NCBI GenBank assembly: GCA_964610505.1
Contig: CAZSXU010000028.1
Location: 1 to 50,740, forward strand
Direction: 5' to 3'
Length of the DNA stretch: 50,740 nt
From: CAZSXU01 sp964610505
Lineage (GTDB): Bacteria; Arandabacterota; Arandabacteria; JAGLYR01
Shown: one piece after another, positions 7,501-14,551 of the stretch
Position numbering within the stretch: position 1 is the first letter of the stretch
Layout of the letters: every line of letters begins with the position of its first letter
The notes under the pieces: generated by a model
Told to the model about the DNA's origin: nothing
What the model saw: only the letters and a program-made list of their open reading frames with translations
Database searches by the model: none
Made by a program: the position numbers and the translations under genes

Positions 7501-7733
7501 AGATTCAGATTCTGGGTACCGGTTGTCCCAAGTGCAGGAAGACGGCCGAGAACGCCGAGGAGGCGGTTCGCGATCTGGGTGTTGAGGCAACCGTCGAGAA
7601 GGTCGAGAGAATTGCCGAGATCATGAAGTTCAACGTGATGATGACCCCGGGGCTCGTGATCAACGGAGACGTCAAGGTGTCGGGCAAGGTGCCAAGCGTC
7701 GCGGAGATCAAGTCTCTGATCGAACAGGCATAA
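7497..7733 (+). CDS. mini-thioredoxin (redox-active disulfide protein)
   Basis: 78 residues, a single thioredoxin/glutaredoxin fold: MKIQILGTGCPKC gives CxxC at residues 10 and 13, and MTPGLVINGDVKVSGKVPS is the cis-Pro region. The length equals that of free mini-thioredoxins found beside COG0701 permeases. The ATG overlaps the stop of the two-domain thioredoxin; an in-frame start at 7488 would add only three residues. Cytoplasmic. It probably exchanges electrons with the same partners as the preceding protein, whose C-terminal domain is related. Confidence 0.9.
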   Translation: MKIQILGTGCPKCRKTAENAEEAVRDLGVEATVEKVERIAEIMKFNVMMTPGLVINGDVKVSGKVPSVAEIKSLIEQA

Positions 7734-7755
7734 TCGAAACCGACGGGAGCACACC

Positions 7756-8064
7756 ATGCGAAGGGCACGCCTGACCTCCGAATGGCTGGAGGACTACGTC
7801 CGGGCCCGCGGGGGCATTCTCGACGTCGGCATCCACACCCTGGTCGCGGGGTGATGACGGGCCGTCAGAACCCTCTCCGGGCTGATGAGGGCGCCAGAGA
7901 AAAAGGAGAACTACGAAGTCTTCGACGCCGACGGGATTGCGGTCTATCTCAGCAGGAAGGTGCTGTGCAGACTGCCGGGTAAAGTCCGCTCTCTGAGGTT
8001 CCAGATTCAGGGATACGGGCATTTCCGCCTCGAGTTGGAACCAACGGCGCACACCTCGCCTTGA
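7756..8064 (+). CDS. CC/Se-motif-type selenoprotein with two adjacent UGA (Sec-Sec) codons
   Basis: Reading from ATG 7756 (GGGAG 6 bases upstream) to TGA 8062, one frame gives 102 residues if TGA TGA at 7852-7857 is read as Sec33-Sec34. No other stop interrupts it, and the sequence is protein-like on both sides: WLEDYVRARGGILDVGIHTLVAG, then UU, then RAVRTLSGLM, ENYEVFDADGIAVYLSRKVL and YGHFRLELEP. The layout (GG, then a CC or C-Sec pair, then Pro...Y...DGI.VY) is what I remember of the small family annotated CC/Se motif (seleno)protein. A hairpin 6 bases past the second UGA is placed like a bacterial SECIS. The organism has a Sec-type fdhA at 42526. Cytoplasmic; function unknown, probably redox, given thioredoxins on both sides. 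Alternative: two short ORFs or a decayed gene, less likely. Confidence 0.8.
7863..7887 (+). promoter_or_regulatory. candidate bacterial SECIS hairpin for the UGA-UGA pair
   Basis: CGTCAG (7863-7868) pairs with CTGATG (7882-7887), and CCC (7871-7873) with GGG (7879-7881), leaving an AA bulge and loop TCTCC (7874-7878). The loop starts 16 bases after the second UGA, close to the 18 bases seen for the fdhA hairpin in this window. The loop lacks the usual G, so assignment is tentative. The hairpin lies inside the coding frame. Confidence 0.5.
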
Positions 8065-8122
8065 GAAAACGATTGAGGAGCGTCACGGCCGGAGATTCAT
8101 CGATTCACCATTGGAGGATCCC

Positions 8123-8617
8123 TTGAGATTCGAACGGAAAGTCGGTCACCGGCTGCTCGCCGTGCTGGCGGCGCTTGCCGTTGTGGCGGCGCTCGCCGCT
8201 GTGGCGGCGCTCGGGTGCGGCAAGAAGGACCGCCCACCCGAGAGTGAAACGGACAATGCAATCGTCGCCGAGAACTCCGCATCCGAGGCGGCGATCACGC
8301 CCGAAGCACTCTCGCAAGTCCTTCAGGCGAATCTTCCCAAGGTTCTGGACTTCGGCCGCGGCGTCTGCATCCCTTGCAAGAAGATGGCGCCGATCCTGAA
8401 CGAGCTGGCCGCAGTATATAGGGACCGCGCACTGATCAGGATCATCGATATCGGAGAACCGGGAGGACGGGAGCTGTCGCGCGAGTTCGGGATTCAACTC
8501 ATTCCCACCCAGATTTTCATCGACGCCGAAGGTAACGAAGTCTGGCGGCATGAGGGCTTCCTGTCCCAGGAAGAGATTGTTCAGAAGCTCGCGGAGATGG
8601 GGGTGGAGCCGGATTGA
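8123..8617 (+). CDS. thioredoxin-fold lipoprotein
   Basis: 164 residues. The signal peptide ends at a lipobox (AALGC, Cys32), so the protein is probably anchored on the outer face of a membrane. Its thioredoxin domain has VLDFGRGVCIPCKKMAPILNEL (CIPC, C82 and C85) and the cis-Pro segment LIPTQIFIDAEGNEVWRHEG. I start at TTG 8123, with GGAGG five bases upstream; TTG 8111 is an alternative. The hydrophobic core is encoded by an 18-bp tandem repeat (8164-8213). The gene overlaps ccdA by 4 bases. It is the natural extracytoplasmic acceptor of electrons from that membrane protein. Confidence 0.9.
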   Translation: MRFERKVGHRLLAVLAALAVVAALAAVAALGCGKKDRPPESETDNAIVAENSASEAAITPEALSQVLQANLPKVLDFGRGVCIPCKKMAPILNELAAVYRDRALIRIIDIGEPGGRELSREFGIQLIPTQIFIDAEGNEVWRHEGFLSQEEIVQKLAEMGVEPD

Positions 8618-9315
8618 TCGAGAACGTCTTTGAGATCCTTTCGGGAGCTCTTCGAGGCTCCCCTCCACTGGCCCTGTCCGCGGCTGCGGCCTGGGGAGTC
8701 CTCAGCATTCTCCTCAGTCCCTGCCACCTGGCGAGCATCCCTCTGATCGTGGGATTCATCGGCGAGCAAGGCCGGATCACGACACGGCGGGCGTTCTGGC
8801 TGGCGCTCCTGTTCTCCGCCGGAATCCTCGTGACCATCTCGGTGGTCGGCGTGGTGACCGCCGCGCTGGGCCGGTTGATCGGAGACGTCGGATCCACGGG
8901 CAACTACATTGTGGCCGGGATCTTCTTCCTCGTCGGTCTCCATCTTCTGGGGATCCTCCCGATGCCGTGGTCTGGACCCGGAAAGGCCCGCACGACCGGC
9001 AAAGGACTCGTCGCCGCATTTCTGCTGGGACTCATTTTCGGAATTGCCATCGGCCCGTGCACGTTCGCCTTCATGGCGCCGATGCTGGGGGTCGCCTTCC
9101 GTGTCTCGGGGACTCATCCGGCCTACGGGGCCGCCCTTCTGGCCGCCTATGGCGTGGGGCACTGCTCCGTGATCGTTGCCGCCGGAACCTTCACCGAGGT
9201 CGTCCAGCGGTATCTCAACTGGACCGAGGCGTCACGCGGCTCGGAGATTCTCAGGAAAGTCTGCGGTGTGCTGGTGATTCTGGCCGGAGTCTACCTGATT
9301 CGCATTGCCTTCTAA
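8614..9315 (+). CDS. CcdA/DsbD-type transmembrane thiol-disulfide transporter
   Basis: 233 residues, six predicted helices in two inverted repeats. The two conserved Cys-Pro-type segments are SPCHLASIPLIVGFI (C37) and IGPCTFAFMAP (C149), which by family knowledge take electrons from cytoplasmic thioredoxin and pass them outside. The length matches CcdA. The start codon is TTG 8614, overlapping the lipoprotein stop (TTGA). With cytoplasmic thioredoxins upstream and an exported thioredoxin lipoprotein next door, it completes a transmembrane reducing relay. Last gene of the operon; a hairpin terminator follows at 9390. Confidence 0.92.
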   Translation: MIENVFEILSGALRGSPPLALSAAAAWGVLSILLSPCHLASIPLIVGFIGEQGRITTRRAFWLALLFSAGILVTISVVGVVTAALGRLIGDVGSTGNYIVAGIFFLVGLHLLGILPMPWSGPGKARTTGKGLVAAFLLGLIFGIAIGPCTFAFMAPMLGVAFRVSGTHPAYGAALLAAYGVGHCSVIVAAGTFTEVVQRYLNWTEASRGSEILRKVCGVLVILAGVYLIRIAF

Positions 9316-9389
9316 CCCAGTGGACACCACGCCGTCCGAGACTCCATGCCGAGAAACAGCACTCGCTACAAGAGTAGAGTCAAAGAGAA

Positions 9390-9415
9390 ACGGGACGCCG
9401 TACACGGCGCCCCGT
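9390..9415. terminator. bidirectional terminator between ccdA and the Cys-rich gene
   Basis: 12-base arms ACGGGACGCCGT/ACGGCGCCCCGT with one mismatch and a 2-base loop. On the minus strand it is followed by GTTTCTCTTT. It separates two convergent genes. Confidence 0.7.
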
Positions 9416-9454
9416 GAGTCTTGTCTCATTTCTCTCCCTCGCCCCGAGGTCCTG

Positions 9455-9928
9455 CTAGAGAGACGTTCCCGTCTTGGCTTTCTGGCCCCCGCACTTCCCC
9501 GGGCACTGACCCTTACACGCGGGTTTGGCCTGACTCGGACACGTGCCCTTCCCCTGACAAACCTCCTGGCAGTTTGCCGTACAGCTGGCCCTGCACTCCG
9601 GAGGGCAGGTGCAGTCCGGGTTGTCCTTGCAGACACCCGAACACGTGCAGGTTTGCCCGTCTGGGCAGGTACAGGTGACGGTGCAGGTACAGGGTTGCCC
9701 GTCCGGACAAGTGCAGGCTGCTTTGGCGGCAGCCATGGCTTCTGCCGCGGCAGCAGCAGCCGGACACCCGTCACAGGCCGAACTACTGCCACAGGTGCCT
9801 GGACACGTCTTCGCCGACTCCACAGACACAGGCTCACTCGAGGCCCCGGCATCGGTCCGGTTGTACAGGGTGAAAGCCAGAGCTCCGATTGCCACTACGA
9901 CCACCAAACCCAGGATCACTCTCTTCAT
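9455..9928 (-). CDS. exported cysteine-rich protein (23 Cys in 157 residues)
   Basis: N-terminal MKRVILGLVVVVAIGALAFTLY is a signal peptide or membrane anchor. It is followed by an Ala-rich linker (CPAAAAAAEAMAAAKAAC) and repeated metallothionein-like Cys modules: CTCPDGQPCTC, CTCPDGQTCTC, CPPECRASCTANC, CKGQCPGKC. GAGGAGG precedes the ATG. I recognise no family. Cys density suggests metal binding or heavy disulfide bonding outside the cytoplasm. It faces the thioredoxin/selenoprotein/CcdA operon tail to tail, so a link with metal(loid) or thiol stress is plausible but unproven. Confidence 0.82.
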   Translation of the reverse strand: MKRVILGLVVVVAIGALAFTLYNRTDAGASSEPVSVESAKTCPGTCGSSSACDGCPAAAAAAEAMAAAKAACTCPDGQPCTCTVTCTCPDGQTCTCSGVCKDNPDCTCPPECRASCTANCQEVCQGKGTCPSQAKPACKGQCPGKCGGQKAKTGTSL

Positions 9929-9972
9929 TCGCCGCCTCCTCTATTGACCGATAGAGAATACCTACTCTACAC

Positions 9973-10001
9973 AAGATAGCAGAAGACGCCCGGAAGTGCA
10001 A
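9973..10001 (-). promoter_or_regulatory. probable sigma70 promoter of the Cys-rich gene
   Basis: Minus strand TTGCAC (10001-9996), 17-base spacer, TATCTT (9978-9973). A TAGAG...CTCTA dyad lies in the roughly 40-base leader. The remaining gap to rlmI (10002-10273) holds only a short direct repeat (TCCGGCGCAGARGTTCC, twice, near 10058 and 10098) and no gene I can support. Confidence 0.5.
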
Positions 10002-10273
10002 GCTCGACGTGCGCCTATCTCGTAACCACAAGGCAATCGGACAATTGTACACGTCTCCGGCGCAGAAGTTCCGGCAATCCTGGGAATCCCCGATCCGGCG
10101 CAGAGGTTCCACCTACCCCCCAAATCCCCGATGTGTTATCGTACCCTGATCAGCCGACCGCCGGTCCGGTGCCGGGAGGGGGAACGTCCGGATCCTCCGA
10201 AGGGCGAAAACTTCGTCCTCTCGAGGCTCGTCGCGGCCCCGATCAAGCTTTCGCGTGTTCGTACGGGGGAAGC

Positions 10274-11449
10274 ATGGCTAAAGAGACTCGAGCCCGATTG
10301 ACTTCCCGAGGCGCCGAGCGCGTGCGTTCCGGCCATCTCTGGGTCTTCAGGGACGATGTCTCAAACCTCGCAAGTCTCCCGGACGTTCCCATCGTGACGG
10401 TCGTCGATCCCAGGGGCCGCCCCCTCGGAAAGGCTTTCTTCAGCACGACCAGCCGGATTGCCCTCCGCATGCTTTCCCGGCGCGATGAATCCATCGACGT
10501 CTCCTTCTGGCGCCGGCGGATTCGCGCGGCCGCCCGCCACCGGGAGCGCCTCGGAATCGACTCAACCGCCCACCGACTTCTCTTCGGAGAGGCCGACCTG
10601 GTCCCTTCGGTCATCGTCGATCGGTACGGCCCGGTTCTCGTGGTGCAGTTCCTGAGCCGAGGGGCGGACGCCGTGAAGAGGCAGATCACGGAGGCGCTAA
10701 TGGCCGAGGTCTCGCCGGAAGGGATTCTCGAGCGAAGCGATCGCGCCGTCCGCCGGCGTGAGGGACTGCCGAAGTCTTCCGGGGTGCTGGCCGGCACCGT
10801 ACCTCGTGCGGTCGAGATCGAGATGAACGGACTCCGATTTGAAGTCCATCTGGAGATCGGACAGAAGACGGGTTGGTTCCTGGATCAGCGGGAGAACTAC
10901 GGGATCGCTCGGAAGTGGGCCTCGGGCCGGGTGGCGGATTGTTTCTGTTATGCCGGTGGGTTCGCCCTCCACGCGGCGGCGTCCACGGCCGTGCGCGAGG
11001 TCGTGGCGGTCGACTCTTCGGAACAGGCGTTGGAGATGGGCCGCACGAACGCAACTCTCAATGAAATCGCCAACGTCCGTTGGGAGAAGGCCGACGTGTT
11101 CCAGTGGCTCAAGAGGGAATCGGAGCGGCGCCGAAGATACGGGATGGTGATCCTCGACCCTCCGGCGTTTGCCCGGACCCGGTCGGGGCTCGCCGGCGCG
11201 CTTCGCGGGTACAAGGAAATCAACCTGCGCGCGCTCGGCCTTCTCCGTCCTGATGGAATCCTGATCACCTGTTCCTGTTCCCACCACGTCACGCGGGACC
11301 TGTTTGATGAAATGCTCGGAAACGCCGCCCGCGACGCGGGCCGGCAGATCCAGCTTCTGGACAAACGCGGCCAGCCGCCCGACCACCCCGTTCTGGCCTC
11401 CATGCCGGAGACGGAGTATTTGAAGTGCGTGGTGGCCAGGGTCCTCTAG
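10274..11449 (+). CDS. rlmI: class I rRNA (cytosine-C5) methyltransferase, RlmI-like
   Basis: 391 residues: an N-terminal PUA-like domain (ARLTSRGAERVRSGHLWVFRDDV), a linker, then a SAM-dependent Rossmann domain with DCFCYAGGFALHAA, VVAVDSSEQALEMGRTNATLN, VILDPPAFARTRSGL and LLRPDGILITCSCSHHVTRDLF. The DPPAFA and CSCSHH motifs are those of the family that methylates C1962 of 23S rRNA. ATG 10274 with GGGGGAAG upstream is preferred over a 47-residue extension. The TAG stop (11447-11449) is part of the CTAGCC end of the element that follows. Confidence 0.92.
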   Translation: MAKETRARLTSRGAERVRSGHLWVFRDDVSNLASLPDVPIVTVVDPRGRPLGKAFFSTTSRIALRMLSRRDESIDVSFWRRRIRAAARHRERLGIDSTAHRLLFGEADLVPSVIVDRYGPVLVVQFLSRGADAVKRQITEALMAEVSPEGILERSDRAVRRREGLPKSSGVLAGTVPRAVEIEMNGLRFEVHLEIGQKTGWFLDQRENYGIARKWASGRVADCFCYAGGFALHAAASTAVREVVAVDSSEQALEMGRTNATLNEIANVRWEKADVFQWLKRESERRRRYGMVILDPPAFARTRSGLAGALRGYKEINLRALGLLRPDGILITCSCSHHVTRDLFDEMLGNAARDAGRQIQLLDKRGQPPDHPVLASMPETEYLKCVVARVL

Positions 11450-11628
11450 CCTGGATGATGCATGGCTCCGGGCAAAGGAGCCATGCATCATCCAGGCTAG
11501 AGCAATGGAGCAATCAGGCAGAGCAATGGAGCAATCGATCAATAGAGCAATAGATTCTGGAAAAAAGGCACCGTAGAAAAACACCCCCGGCTCCATTGCG
11601 GTCTATTGTTCCATTGCTCTATTGATCC
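11446..11628 (+). repeat. stop-codon-linked composite element, copy 1 (hairpin plus CAATGGAGCAAT array)
   Basis: It starts with a perfect 24-bp inverted repeat (11446-11469 against 11477-11500; 7-base loop) beginning CTAGCCTGGATGATGCATGG. Next come repeated GCAATGGAGCAAT/CAATAGAGCAATAGA units (11501-11553), an A-rich spacer, and the inverse GCTCCATTGCGGTCTATTG units (11590-11628). Copy 2 at 36157-36305 is colinear in inverse orientation, also directly after a stop codon. No ORF inside. Confidence 0.75.
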
Positions 11629-11774
11629 CCATCGGCTACGGATCGCCGTTGGGTGCGGCGACCCACTCCACCTACGTGATTTCACCCAGAATCGGGATCT
11701 CTTCGGCCATCGCACCCATTCCATCCTCGCTCTAACTCATTCCGCAACAAGCAGAACCGCCTGGGAACCTGCCG

Positions 11775-11790
11775 TGGCACGAGCCTTGCG
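11775..11790 (+). promoter_or_regulatory. sigma54 (-24/-12) promoter
   Basis: TGGCACGAGCCTTGCG matches TGGCACG-N4-TTGC[AT] at every consensus position except the last. Transcription should start about 12 bases past the GC, near 11801, some 30 bases before the ATG at 11834. I did not find a second match of this quality. Confidence 0.7.
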
Positions 11791-11833
11791 TTCGAGTGAG
11801 GGCAAGCGTCTTGAGTCATGGAGGGTGAGCATC

Positions 11834-12295
11834 ATGAAACGGTCAACCAGAGAACTCGTGAGTGTCCAGATTGCAGGTCTCCTGCTGGCGGGCGTTGTCT
11901 TCGCAACGCTCGTTTCGGCAACCTCGGCGACCCCGGCGATGCTTCCCGGCGCTCTTCATCAAGAATCGCTTTGGATCGACCCGTCGAAACCCGAGATCTT
12001 GAACTGCCATTCTTCCCAGGATGGCACTTTCAACGCCGAAGCGTATCTCATCTTCGAGGCCGCGTGCCGGAGCACGGCCATGTGTCTCGGCATGCCCATC
12101 GGCGTTCAGGGACTTCCCGGCGTCCGCATGTGGTCCCTCAGCGTGGAGACGGTGATGTCTTCGGCGGGAACGCCGTGCCGGGCACGCGAGGTCGGCGGTG
12201 CTTTCGGGGAGAACCTGGAGGCGTCCCCGCTCCTGACGCGGCGAACATCCCGAAGTGAAAAAGCCTGGACCGCCGTGCGGTCCGGTCATCGATAA
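11834..12295 (+). CDS. small secreted protein of unknown function
   Basis: 153 residues: signal peptide (MKRSTRELVSVQIAGLLLAG...SATSA), then a mature part with five Cys (ILNCHSSQDG, FEAACRSTAMCLGMP, TPCRAREVGG). It ends EKAWTAVRSGHR, which resembles the W-[ST]-x-[IL]-K-x-x-Y-R tail of the other Cys-rich secreted proteins here. Two other frames are open across parts of this stretch, so the coding choice rests on the signal peptide, the sigma54 promoter 40-60 bases upstream and the TAA stop before a strong terminator. No family recognised. Confidence 0.55.
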   Translation: MKRSTRELVSVQIAGLLLAGVVFATLVSATSATPAMLPGALHQESLWIDPSKPEILNCHSSQDGTFNAEAYLIFEAACRSTAMCLGMPIGVQGLPGVRMWSLSVETVMSSAGTPCRAREVGGAFGENLEASPLLTRRTSRSEKAWTAVRSGHR

Positions 12296-12330
12296 GGCGA
12301 CCCCTCTCGCCCGACAACCGCTTCCCGCGG

Positions 12331-12365
12331 GGAGGCCGAGGCTGCAGCCCACAGCCTCGGCCTCC
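12331..12365. terminator. 14-bp hairpin terminator
   Basis: Perfect arms GGAGGCCGAGGCTG (12331-12344) and CAGCCTCGGCCTCC (12352-12365) with a 7-base loop, between convergent genes. No U-run, so termination strength is uncertain. Confidence 0.65.
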
Positions 12366-12367
12366 GT

Positions 12368-12410
12368 ATGCCTGGATGATTCACGAAAGCCTCATGAATA
12401 ACCCAGGCAT
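12368..12410. repeat. palindromic remnant with TAGCCTGG-family ends
   Basis: ATGCCTGGATGATTCACGAA and, inverted, ATGCCTGGGTTATTCATGAG (12391-12410) match at 16 of 20 positions and are nearly adjacent. They look like the two termini of the 1569-1748 element with no interior. Confidence 0.6.
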
Positions 12411-12452
12411 CGTCATCGCGCATCAACTGTGCGGGACGGGCGATTCTGACAA

Positions 12453-13754
12453 CTAGCCCTGCAACTGATCCTCCAGGTGTTGGATCATGTCCTTGTGGAT
12501 CGTGTAGCTGAGCACTTTGAGACGCACATAGTCCTGGCGATAGAAGTAGTACCCTTCGTACTTCCCCCATCGCGAACTCCTGGCCGAGTCTTTGATCAAG
12601 AACCAGTCACGCCCACCGGTCTTCGTGTGCCCCACGAGGTGGAGCGCGTGGTCGTCGAAGCTCGTCCGGTTGTAGAACCGGAACTCCCGAGCGTCCTGAT
12701 CGATATTCTTCTCGGGAATGTCGAAGGGCGGAACGATCGCCGCGTCCTCAAATCCCTGGTATCCGGGCTCGCTGACATCCCCCCCGACGGCCACGGTATA
12801 GCCGGCCTTCGCCGCTCTCTGGATCACGTCGTACCACACGTCCAGGGGAAGGTTGTACCAGTCTTCGCTTTTCCACCAGTTGTCCGGCACTTCGTACTCG
12901 CCCTTCTCATAGAAAGGGAACTTGAGGGTGGAAATGACGTGGACATAGTCGTCCGGCTCGATCTCCAGTACCGCCGTCAGAAACTCCAGGGGCGTGTAGG
13001 CCCGGCCCTCCCACTGAATCTTGTCCGGAGGCTCGCCCATGTACCTGTTCAGAATCAGCCGCACGCCGTCAAGGACGTACGTTTCGTCCCACAGGTCCTG
13101 ATTCTCCACCGACTCGAGAAACACCGTGATCTCTTCGGCCATCGGTTCGTGATCATAGCGCCCATCCTCGGCCAGCACTCCTTCGTAGGCTTCCCGGGGC
13201 ACGGCGCCGTACGTCTTCCAGATTCGCGGTACGGCGTTGGTTTCCGAACCCTCGGCGACGTAGGAATCCCCGCGCTCCCGAACATAGCGCCTCGCCTTCT
13301 CCAGGTATTCGTAGTACACCGTGTGCATCTCCGACAGTTTGATCTTTCTTCCCGTGAGCCGAAACACTTCGGACTCGAGGAAGGACGTCGTCGCAAAACA
13401 CCAGCACGTGCCCGTGTAATACTGGGGCGTCGGCGGGAAGTGAAACGCCGGTTTGAACGCCTCGGGAGACTTCGGAACCTTGATCCCGTCGAAATCGAAG
13501 GTCAGGATCCGCTTCTCTTCCTTCTCCCTCTCGTCGCGCTCTTCCTGAGCACTGCGAATTCCGCTGGTCACTTCGTCCGCGGCTTCGCGATCCGCCTCTC
13601 TCACCTCCTCGATCTCTTTCAGGACCGGATCCCGGTACTTCAGTTTGTAGTACGCCTTGCCCGCGGGCTTTTCCTTCGTCTGACCCGGGGCAACCGACGA
13701 CACCAGACCTACCACCACGAATACTGCGGTGACGATCACGATGAATCGCTTCAT
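12453..13754 (-). CDS. papain-like (C1) peptidase, secreted
   Basis: 433 residues with signal peptide MKRFIVIVTAVFVVVGLVSSVAPG. The catalytic Cys lies in YYTGTCWCFATTSFLESE (C117). The His segment is DDHALHLVGHTKTGGRDWFLIKD, written here from the C-terminal third, and it runs on to SARSSRWGKYEGYYF. The usual Asn of VKNSWG is an Asp here (IKDS), as I recall for a subgroup of exported C1 peptidases. ATG 13754 has AAGGA upstream; the 18-residue longer frame is rejected because it precedes the signal. A charged segment (residues 40-82) may be a propeptide. Likely envelope or extracellular peptide degradation; compare 32871-34316. Confidence 0.87.
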   Translation of the reverse strand: MKRFIVIVTAVFVVVGLVSSVAPGQTKEKPAGKAYYKLKYRDPVLKEIEEVREADREAADEVTSGIRSAQEERDEREKEEKRILTFDFDGIKVPKSPEAFKPAFHFPPTPQYYTGTCWCFATTSFLESEVFRLTGRKIKLSEMHTVYYEYLEKARRYVRERGDSYVAEGSETNAVPRIWKTYGAVPREAYEGVLAEDGRYDHEPMAEEITVFLESVENQDLWDETYVLDGVRLILNRYMGEPPDKIQWEGRAYTPLEFLTAVLEIEPDDYVHVISTLKFPFYEKGEYEVPDNWWKSEDWYNLPLDVWYDVIQRAAKAGYTVAVGGDVSEPGYQGFEDAAIVPPFDIPEKNIDQDAREFRFYNRTSFDDHALHLVGHTKTGGRDWFLIKDSARSSRWGKYEGYYFYRQDYVRLKVLSYTIHKDMIQHLEDQLQG

Positions 13755-13951
13755 CTCATCCTTCCTTGCTGTTTGTGGAGACCCACGAACTCCGATGAAC
13801 GGCCACACGTGTTTACAGAGTCCACGATCCCGGCCCGCAAGTCAAGTCCGGCATTGTCATCCGCCCCATTCCCGCCTCGGCTCCGGCCCTCCCGCGCCTG
13901 CTCGAGCGCCGGTGAAGCAAGCGCGGCCTCAACCCTGCCGTTGCTTTTTCC

Positions 13952-13979
13952 TTGACTCGACGCCGACGAACGGTAGGAT
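13952..13979 (+). promoter_or_regulatory. probable sigma70 promoter of the HTH gene
   Basis: TTGACT (13952-13957), 16-base spacer, TAGGAT (13974-13979); start near 13986, leader about 70 bases. The rest of 13755-14057 shows nothing further. Confidence 0.5.
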
Positions 13980-14057
13980 TCTGCAGTGGACGGTAGATCC
14001 GGGCAGTCCGGATGCCGACCCTCAGGGCACATCCGACGTGTATCTTGGGAGGCTGAT

Positions 14058-14237
14058 GTGGCGGCGAAACACGAGATCATGACGTTGCCCGAAGTTGCAG
14101 CGTACCTGGAAGTCAGCGAGCGAACCATCTACGATTGGGCACAGAAGGGCAAGATCCCCGCCGCGAAACTCGGAAACGCCTGGCGGTTCAAGCGCTCGGT
14201 CATCGATCGGTGGAAACGGAGAAGAGAAAGAAAATAG
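14058..14237 (+). CDS. small MerR/excisionase-type helix-turn-helix protein
   Basis: 59 residues, a complete HTH_17 (BldC/excisionase) domain: IMTLPEVAAYLEVSERTIYDWAQKGKIPAAKLGNAWRF is the winged-helix core and a basic tail (KRRRERK) follows. GTG 14058 is chosen because GGGAGG lies 5 bases upstream. Such stand-alone domains act as excisionases or as transcription regulators. There is no integrase nearby, so regulation is more likely. It precedes the three-paralogue cluster in the same direction but has its own promoter, and the cluster does too. Confidence 0.85.
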   Translation: MAAKHEIMTLPEVAAYLEVSERTIYDWAQKGKIPAAKLGNAWRFKRSVIDRWKRRRERK

Positions 14238-14492
14238 GTCTCGCCCGCCGGTACCTCCGCTGGTGCGTGCTCCACGCTGCAGAAGTGGACCCTCTCCCCT
14301 CAGAATGCGTTCCGTAGTCTCATGCACGGCCTCGAGCTCACGGTCGAGGACGGCCCGGACGCCGTCTTCGATATTCCTCTTCATCCGTCTGCAACTCCAC
14401 CGGTTTGGGGATCTTCGCCCGCCACGCGAGCGGGCGGTGTAGCCCGTCCAGAAGCCTCCTCGGAGTCACCTGAGAATCGACGTTGTCGGTCC
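14238..14492. other. intergenic, one hairpin
   Basis: No gene supported. A CGCCCGC/GCGGGCG hairpin (14416-14436, 7-base loop) is the only structure seen; it may terminate the HTH gene transcript. Confidence 0.4.
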
Positions 14493-14521
14493 TTGACAAA
14501 CGGCCATTCCCTTGTCATAAT
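14493..14521 (+). promoter_or_regulatory. sigma70 promoter of the CC-motif paralogue cluster
   Basis: TTGACA (14493-14498), 17-base spacer, CATAAT (14516-14521). Start near 14528, about 24 bases before the GTG at 14552. The same TTGACAAAC...TCATAAT pattern precedes 49528. Confidence 0.7.
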
Positions 14522-14551
14522 GATGGATGGGTGTGAGCAGAGGGGGAAACC

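Noticed and set aside
7756..7854. A 32-codon ORF ending at the first UGA, plus a separate short ORF starting at ATG 7888
   Set aside because: The two are in the same frame with only UGA-UGA between them, both halves match one small family in order, and the host decodes UGA as Sec in fdhA. Sec readthrough explains the data better than two peptides or a pseudogene.
11501..11628. CRISPR-like short repeats CAATGGAGCAAT
   Set aside because: Units are 9-13 bases, irregular and arranged as an inverted structure; they match copy 2 after clcA as one composite element.
11818..12258. Alternative frame overlapping the sigma54-driven gene
   Set aside because: No signal peptide and an Arg/His-rich shadow composition; the chosen frame has a signal peptide and better start context.
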